Below, one piece after another: positions 35,864-42,779 of a stretch of 42,779 nt of DNA (the stretch's first letter is position 1; the number at the start of each line of letters is the position of its first letter). The stretch covers positions 1 through 42,779 of the forward strand of contig NW_004086416.1 in NCBI RefSeq assembly GCF_000220395.1. Direction: 5' to 3'. The notes beneath the pieces are model-generated. The model was not told the origin of the DNA, ran no database searches, and saw only the letters and a list, made by a program, of their open reading frames with translations. Origin of the DNA: Ichthyophthirius multifiliis. Its lineage: Eukaryota; Ciliophora; Oligohymenophorea; Hymenostomatida. The position numbers were made by a program, and so were the translations under genes.

Positions 35864-36424
35864 ATGAGTTCTTCTAACAAATTATAAATTTGCAATATTT
35901 TTTATTATATTCCTGAGGATTGTGATTCATTAGATATACCAAATTCATTTTTGTGAGTTTTTTATATTTATTAAATAAATAGATAAATAATTTATTTACA
36001 AAAATAATAAAAAGAATTCCATTAAAATAAGAAGATGTTAGATTAAAACATATAAAAAAATATTTCCCATTAAAAGGATAATATATATTTAGATTTAAAT
36101 ATCTTTATAATAATTAAATTGTTTGGATGGATATACCAGAAAACTCTAAAAAAATTCCTATTTTTGAATCAAAAATTTTTTTAAAAGTATTAAGGGTTTC
36201 ATGGCAAAGTATTTTATTAATTAAAAAATAAAAATAAAATACAAAATACAAAATTAAAAGTAGAACAAAATGATAATAATAAAGAACAAACAAACGAAAT
36301 AAATGAAAAAACATAAAATAAAATACTAGAAAAAAATGAATAAAATGAAAATAAAATAAAAGAAAAAAACGAATAAAATTAATAAATAAAAAAAACATAA
36401 TTAAATGATTTATTAGATATATGA
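35864..36424 (+). CDS. DIX-domain-like protein
   Basis: Three exons (35864-35952, 36015-36208, 36261-36424), phases consistent, 148 aa. Residues about 8-95 match the DIX fold of Dishevelled/Axin/DIXDC1: ICNIFYYIPEDCDSLDIPNS, then RLKHIKKYFPLKGQYIFRFK, IVWMDIPENSKKIPIFESKI and FLKVLRVSW. DIX domains polymerise head to tail; in animals they build Wnt signalosomes, but related domains occur in plants and protists. The C-terminal 50 residues are a Glu/Asn/Lys-rich tail ending NDLLDI. The first intron has donor GTGAGT. The partner and pathway in a ciliate are unknown. Confidence 0.65.
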
Positions 36425-36811
36425 TATAAAAAAAATACATACAAACAAATATAATTTTTTTTTTTTTCTAAATAATTTTTTATACTAAAAAATAATTAAA
36501 TATATATATATTTATATAAAAATAAAAACAAAGAGGAAAAAATAAATAAATTAAAATTGTAACTATTATAATAATTAAATTAAAAACAAAACAATTATAA
36601 ATAATATAATTAATAATAATATATCCTATTAAAATAATAAATCTAATAAAATAAAATAAATAATATCATATATAATAAATTAAATAATAATATAATAAAA
36701 TAAATTTAATTAAATATAATATATAAAATAATTTAATATATAAAATACAATAAAAAAAATAAAATCAAATATAACTAAATAAACAAATATATATATAAAC
36801 AAAGAAAGCAA
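36425..36811. other. A-rich convergent spacer
   Basis: AATAAA/TAATAA-like words throughout, which could serve as polyadenylation signals for both flanking genes. No gene is seen. Confidence 0.5.
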
Positions 36812-37735
36812 TCAAACTTAATATTATTCTATTTAATTTTTCATAAAAACCAATTTTTCTTTAAGCGCTCTAAAAGCCCTATTTAGTACATCAACAGGTT
36901 TCAAAACTCCTGTAGTTTCTACTTAAAATATGAACTTATTTTTATTATGATCAATTTTGATAAGTTTCGGTTTTTTGATTTCTTCTTCACATTTAAACAC
37001 ACATTCATCACAAAACATACATTTTTACAGATTAGCGATCTCTAATTGATCATTTTCCTAATTAATTTCATATACTTTAACCGGACAACAATCAACAATT
37101 TATTTTTTCTATTCCCTTGTCAATTATTAAATATCATCCGAAAATTTTATAAGTGGTTCTATTTTAAAACTTGCTACACTAACCGCAGACCATTTCGAGT
37201 GCATTTTTCCTATTCCTTTCATCGCCTCACATTCGAAATGAATTTATTAATTTTTAGACAATTTAACTATAGGAATTCCCACTTCTTACTATCTCCCCAT
37301 TTAATCTGGAACTATTGAATAAAATTTCACTGGACGTACTGCATCCTCGTCAGAATTCATAAATTTCTCTTTTAAATCTAAAGATGTTACTTCCATAGTA
37401 GTATTTCCTTAGTTTTATACTTTTAATACAAAATGTACTGCACATCGGTCACATTCTTGGCCTTCTGAAGATCCTTTACAATCACAATTCCATATATAAT
37501 TAAAGTTGTCAACGTTAGCACTTATTAAAGGAATCAAACCTACTCGGTGGGCTATATATTCGTCAGGAAGGCATGATGTGTTTTCGTATACTTTTACGTT
37601 TTGGATTGCTATTGTTTCTACTTCGGCTAAGAGAATTCGACGTAGGGAATTTGCTAAGGCGACTTCGCAGTTTTCTAAAATGAAATCTACTTTTTATTCT
37701 TGAAGATCAGTTATAGTTATTTTAATTTCTTCCAT
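36812..37735 (-). CDS. RPB3: RNA polymerase II subunit RPB3
   Basis: Intronless 307-aa frame, ATG 37735 to TGA 36812-36814. RPB3 (POLR2C) dimerises with RPB11 to nucleate Pol II assembly. Diagnostic blocks: ENCEVALANSLRRILLAEVE, TIAIQNVKVYENTSCLPDEY and IAHRVGLIPLIS. The zinc site CDCKGSSEGQECDRC is present, and the C-terminal dimerisation helix reads VLKPVDVLNRAFRALKEKL. The middle carries a second Cys cluster (CMFCDECVFKC). Length and start agree with the family. AC40 (Pol I/III) is the alternative, but the CxC...CxxC zinc loop favours RPB3. Confidence 0.92.
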
Positions 37736-37847
37736 TTTTTTTTATTTATATATTTTTTTTTTTTTTTTTTTAAGATATTTTTTTTAATATTAGAGTACCT
37801 TTTTTTTTTAGTAAAAAAATTAATTTTAATATTTATTTAATATTTTA

Positions 37848-38144
37848 TCAAATTTTAATATTATTTATTTTTTATATGTTTTATAATTATTATTCAGTTG
37901 ACATTTCTACTTATACTTCTTAAAAAAGATATTTTTTAGAGTATTTCTTATGTAATAAAAAATACAAAATAAGTCACACTACAATTATTTTGAAAATTTA
38001 AGTCTTATTAGTAAAATTTTCGATTAACTAAATCCAAAAATATCCACTATGTTTATGATTTAGATTTAAATTGAAAATATTAATTTCTTATAAAAAAAGT
38101 ATAATTTTTGTCAATTTTTTTAATAAAATAATTTTTATTAACAT
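37848..38144 (-). pseudogene. Possible fragment of a membrane-protein gene
   Basis: From ATG 38144 a frame reads to HKHSGYFWIQLIENFTNKTQ and then IFKIIVV, meets TGA 37974-37976, and continues in frame as LILYFLLHKKYSKKYLF and EVQVEMSTEQQ to TGA 37848. The pieces on both sides of the TGA would together form one membrane helix plus a cytosolic tail. It could be a remnant, a base error, or chance openness in AT-rich DNA. Confidence 0.25.
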
Positions 38145-38870
38145 TAAAATTTAATAACCTTTTAAACTTTTAAAGGCTTACTTATATAAAATATTCTTTA
38201 AAAATATAAATGCAATTTTACTCTCAAAATATTATCTAAATTAGATTATTTTTTTATTTTTTAAGAAATTTTGTAATTAATAATTATATGTTAAATCGTT
38301 TAATTATTTATTATTTATATTTATTTGATAATTATAATTTAATTTTTTTTGTAGAACATTCTTGTCAATTTATTTTAAAATAAATACTTTACTTTTTTTG
38401 ACTTTTAATATAAAAAAATAAAATTAATATATATGTGGAAATACCGAAACTATATTTTATATGAGTATTATCATATAGTTAATAATTTTCATGAATTAAG
38501 AAAAAATGATGTTTTTTTTATATTAAATATTTTTTTTATTTCTTTATAATAAAAGAAGGTATAATCTTAAATATAAAAAAAAATATAATTATTGTATAAA
38601 AAATTAGAATATATATTAAAGTATTTATAATAGAAATAAAAAATACTTAAAATATATAATTAATTTTATAAATAATAATAATAATTATATAAAGAGAATT
38701 CAATTAGGAAAGATTATAAATTAAATTCTTTTATTTCAATTTATTATTTTATTTAAAAAAAATTGTAATTGAATTAAGAAAAATTAGTTAATAAAAATAA
38801 AATTTTTATGAATAATTATAATAGAATGAATATATTTTCAATATAATAAAAAAAATATTAATATATTGAG

Positions 38871-38914
<44 letters not shown>

Positions 38915-40233
38915 TTTATTTTGTTTTTTAAATTTATATTATAATTTTTTGAAATTTATTATATATAATTAATCATGTAAATACTAATTATTAAAAGATA
39001 TAAAAATCCTATAAAGATATTTTTAAAATAATATAATATAACATTAAAAATAATAAAATGAGTATAAATAAATTTTACAAATAAAATCATAGAATTATAT
39101 AATTTTTAAAATTAGATTTTTAAATAGATCTAAATAAAATAAATATATATATTTATCTAATAATTCAAAATTATAATAAAACTCTAAAAGCACTTAGAAT
39201 TTTTTTATATATTAATAATTATATAATAATTTTACTTTATTAATAAAATTATTTATAAGCTTATTAAAAGCTATATTTATTACAAAAATAAAAAATAAAA
39301 AACATAAATGATATAAATTTTTAAATTATAATATGATTTTTTATTTTATAAAAAAAAAAAAGATAATAAAAATAAAAATAAAATATACATAATAGTATAG
39401 CAATTAAGGTAAATAATATTCAAAAAAAATTAATAAAAAAATATTAAATAATATAAAAAAATTAATAATAAAGAAATTATTATAAAAAAAAAAATTATAT
39501 ATTAAAGTCTTATATATTTTTATGAAAAAAATAATAATTAAAAATTTATTTATGAGATAAGTTAAAATAGAAAATAAAAAATAAATATATATAATAATAA
39601 AAAATATAAAAGTATGTATATAAATAAATATTTAAATATTTATATATTTATATATATATATTTTTTAAATTATATATATATAAATATATTAATATATTTT
39701 TTTATCTATAATATTAGAATACTATTTATATAAATTATATATTTTTGTCTATTCACTTTATTTTTAATTTTCAAAATCTTGGATAATTATGAATAGGATT
39801 TTAATCATTTTAAAACATCCAATCTGTATTATCAATAAATTAAATATATTTTTTCATTTCTTTCATTATACTTTATGTTTATTCTTTTTGTTTTAAAGGA
39901 GTAATAAATGTTTGAGGGAATTCTTTTATTTATTTATTTTTTTCTTAAAAAAAAATTATTTTTAAAATATATATTTAATATATTAACTTTATTTTATTAT
40001 GTTTTATTAATTAATTCTTTATGGTTAATCTATTTATCCTATTTCTTAATCAAAAAAAATATCGTAATTAAGGTTATTTAAATGTTATTATTATTATTAC
40101 TATTATTATTATTATTATAGTTAATATTATTATTATTATTAATTAGACATTTTTTTTTTTATAATTATTATTTAAATATAATTATTAAAATATAATTTTT
40201 TTTTGAATTTTATTTTGTTAATAAAAAAATTTA
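38145..40233. other. 2-kb gene-poor AT-rich stretch
   Basis: Almost pure A/T, with oligo-A/oligo-T runs, a (TA)n tract at about 38880-38909 and an ATT-triplet run near 40084-40142. One TGTC/TGTT-containing patch at 39750-39850 has slightly more G/C. I see no convincing gene or structured RNA. Confidence 0.5.
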
Positions 40234-42007
40234 ATGGATTAAATAATTAAAAGAAATACATAAAATTCAAATGATCTAATTATTGAAAATCCTTTAAACC
40301 ATCAAGATATAGAAGAAATAACTCGTACAGTAATAATCTAAAATAAATCTTATACATTTAAAGGAAAGCCAATACCTTAAATACTTGAACTTTTTAGTTT
40401 ATTAGAACAAAAAGATTAAAAAAATAAAAATAGAAAATTTTTTATTTTAAAGAATCATTTAAAGAATTTTGAAGATTTTTTTTATAGAAAATGTAGTTTT
40501 ATTAATAAATATATTAAATTTTCAATTTACGAAGTATTAATGTATATTATTTATATAATCTTGTATATAATTTATGCTATTAAAATGTAAAAATATAATG
40601 AATATAATATTGTAAAATAAGATTAATGGAAATTATATATTTCTAAAAATTCTGTTTTATTTGGATTTTTTTTCATTTTTTATGGATTTATGTAAAATTT
40701 ATATATTTAAATATATAAATATTTATAAAATTTAAATATATACAAACATTGTTATATATTTATATTTGTAATAAAAAAATAGATTTCTAAAATTAAAAAA
40801 CATTTTCATGCATGTATTACTTTTTTTAACTTTATTTGTACTATAGCATACATTAGTTATACGAAGATTTTAATGTAAAAAATAAATAAACTATATATTT
40901 TTATTTATTTTTATCATAGGTAATATTTTATAAAGAATTTAAAGAAAGTCCTAATTTTGATTAAATTGCTTAAAAATCATATCCTATAATAATATATATA
41001 TATTGGTGCATATTTTCTTCTGTATATTAGTGGCTAAAGTAACACAAAAAAAAAATATAATTATTATTTATTAATTAAGAAAATCCTATAATAAAATATC
41101 TTCTTTTATTTTTTCGATATTTTTTTGCATTGTTTTTCCTTTTTTTACGACTTTGATTATACTTTAATATCTTTTTTTAGAAACTAATTATGATTATTTA
41201 TATATAATAAATTAATTTCAATAAATATTATGTATTCCTTTTATAATCTTCATTATATTTTCCTATATAATGATTCATTACAGGCTATTAGACCTTCCTA
41301 TCTCTCATTTCCAATACGCTATTTTATCTTTAAAGAATAAAATCGACTTTTATTCCTAAAAATCTATAAAAACCACCTAAACAAATAATAAATTTATATA
41401 ATTTTTAAAATTAAAAAGTCCCTAAATATCCTCTATAATAATTGGAACAATCTACATTTTTTCTGAAATTCATATATTATTAAATCTCTAAACTGAACTA
41501 TCTAAAAAAAGCATAGACTTAAAAAACGTAATAACATTTTTAATTTTAATTATAGGCATTCCTTTTTTCCTTCTATTAGGAATCGCCATCTCAGTCTCCA
41601 AAAGACCCGTTTCGGATACTTTTTTATACTTCCCTATATTCCTAGCTTTACCAAATATAGCAATAATCCCAATAATCTAAAAATATTCAAAAATAAAATA
41701 ATAAACTTATTTTTATTCTATTTTATCTATTTTACCAGGATTTGTTTAAATATGGCTTTTCTTAGCAATTTTTGGGTATAATTACAGGGTTAAATTTGTT
41801 TATTTTTTAAGTTTCGCGTGTATTTTTTTTGCATTTCCAGCAGGAGTTATACTTCCATTAAGTTTTTTAGATTTTTATGATAAGTCTTTAAAAGAACCAT
41901 TAATTATAATGTCATATATAATAATTATGTAAATAAAAAACATATATACAAATAAATATATATATATATATAAATAAACATAAATAATTATAAATATTTA
42001 ATAAAAA

Positions 42008-42046
<39 letters not shown>

Positions 42047-42718
42047 TATATATATTTTTAGAATAGGAATCTCGATTTTTTTAATTTTATGCATATATAA
42101 ATTATGTTAAGAGTTTTATAATAGTTTTAAAGAAATTAAAAGTTAAAAAAATGTTTTTGATTTAGGTATTTTAGCTTATTATGATTTAAATGTAATTGGA
42201 TTTATGGTTAATTCTTCTGGCTTTATCATTGGTTTTACTATTTTAGTTTTTGCGCTTTTTAATTAACCGAAAGAAGCTACTAATGATGAATAAGGAGTAA
42301 TTTTTGGTATGATTTTTTTAATTCCAGTTCTATTTATTGTTATTAATATAGCTTTAAGGATTAATGGTTAAGAAGTTAAATAAAGATAAGAATTTGGTTA
42401 AGATTTAGATAACTATGATTTTATTATAAATGAAAAAAAAATCAAAATATTATAATAGTAAAAATTTGGTGTTTATTTGGGAATAACCATACCTTTTATT
42501 ATTTTTTTACCTTTATTTTTATTAGAATAAAATCGAATAAAATCTACAAGTATAAATAATTACTTTATTTTATTAAAATTATGTATATTTTCTATATATT
42601 TTATAAAAAAATTAACATTGAATATAGATAAGCGTAGTATATTGCTACATTTTTTATTTAATTTAATTTTTTAAAAAATATAATATAAAAAAAATAAAAA
42701 TATAATAAATAATAGATA

Positions 42719-42763
<45 letters not shown>

Positions 42764-42779
42764 TTATAAAATTTTTATT
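40234..42779 (+). CDS. Multi-spanning membrane protein, 3' end beyond the window
   Basis: Starts at ATG 40234 with a polar N-terminus (NTQNSNDLIIENPLNHQDIE) containing FKGKPIPQILELFSLLEQ. Many hydrophobic helices follow: FSIYEVLMYIIYIILYIIY, SVLFGFFFIFYGF, SSFIFSIFFCIVFPFF, FLILIIGIPFFLLLGIAIS, YFLSFACIFFAFPAGVILPL, FMVNSSGFIIGFTILVFALF and IFLIPVLFIVINIAL. Introns: 41039-41079 (41 nt) and 41939-42061 (mostly TA), plus one at about 40875-40919. A one-base frame mismatch between about 40830 and 40920 is unresolved; the T7 run at 40821-40827 is a candidate. No TGA occurs in frame before the window end. At least eight membrane helices. The family is not recognised; it looks like a lineage-specific ciliate transmembrane protein. 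Confidence 0.6.
42004..42056. repeat. (TA)n tract in an intron of the membrane-protein gene
   Basis: Near-perfect TA repeats occupying the 3' half of the intron 41939-42061. Confidence 0.8.

Noticed and set aside
36114-36440. Minus-strand ORF of 108 aa rich in Phe and Ile
   Set aside because: It is the antisense shadow of the Lys/Asn-rich tail of the DIX protein.
37046-37318. Plus-strand ORFs at 37046-37318 and 37506-37703
   Set aside because: Both are antisense to the RPB3 gene, which is an unbroken conserved frame.
38880-38909. TA tract as a replication origin or centromere-like element
   Set aside because: The same kind of tract occurs in many introns here, so there is no specific support for an origin.
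1-42779. Transposons, integrated viruses, CRISPR arrays
   Set aside because: I saw no transposase, reverse transcriptase or capsid-like frame, no terminal repeats, and no spaced direct repeats. The RNA polymerase at 212-3977 is the cellular, not the viral, type.

Overview
The window reads as protein-coding nuclear DNA from a ciliate with an extremely AT-rich macronuclear genome. Every well-supported gene is read through many in-frame TAA and TAG codons at positions where Gln (or a neutral residue) fits, and ends at TGA. Trp is TGG in the conserved motifs, and the one tRNA gene present is an ordinary tRNA-Trp(CCA). Together with roughly 80-85% AT, short AT-only introns (mostly 26-130 nt, GT...AG, donors GTATA/GTAAA), Gln/Asn-rich proteins and (TA)n tracts in many introns, this points to an oligohymenophorean such as Ichthyophthirius or Tetrahymena. 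The species is an inference. A standard-code ORF scan breaks nearly all real genes, so coordinates below come from reading the ciliate code by hand. No database search was possible.

Layout. 212-3977 (+): cellular RNA-dependent RNA polymerase. 4390-5148 (-): phospholipid scramblase-like protein. 6050-6425 (-): uncertain small gene. 6665-7509 (+): SHIPPO/ODF3-type PGPGxY repeat protein. 7691-9328 (-): SUMO E3 ligase with PHD and SP-RING domains (plant SIZ1-like order). 9451-15037 (+): very long ankyrin + anoctamin (TMEM16) + B-box protein. 15385-18669 (-): SOS1-type Na+/H+ antiporter with a cyclic-nucleotide-binding-like domain. 19042-19922 (+): type I membrane protein. 20430-20730 (-): weak small gene. 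21396-21468 (+): tRNA-Trp. 22679-24725 (+): coiled-coil protein. 24822-25357 (+): NAA50-type N-acetyltransferase. 25499-26497 (-): HIT-finger protein resembling BCD1/ZNHIT6. 27173-28018 (-): secreted protein. 28183-29365 (+): hypothetical, faintly Rrp1/Nop52-like. 29647-30528 (+): cysteamine/cysteine-type thiol dioxygenase with a poly-Asn insert. 31230-33047 (-): RCC1-like + SAM + MJ1316-domain protein. 33873-34684 (+): coiled-coil protein. 34741-35108 (+): small membrane protein. 35864-36424 (+): DIX-domain protein. 36812-37735 (-): RNA polymerase II subunit RPB3. 38145-40233: gene-poor stretch. 40234-end (+): multi-spanning membrane protein running off the window.

There is no operon logic. 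Genes sit on both strands, separated by 100-2000 bp of nearly pure A/T DNA. I see no transposon, retroelement, CRISPR array or telomere repeat. The most unusual content is in domain architecture: ankyrin-TMEM16-B-box; RCC1-SAM-MJ1316; PHD-SP-RING in a ciliate; a DIX protein; and an SOS1-like exchanger whose conserved Asn-Asp pair reads Asn-Asn. Several genes need one extra base at a homopolymer run to stay in frame, which looks like systematic undercalling in the assembly. RdRP has one offset in the opposite direction.
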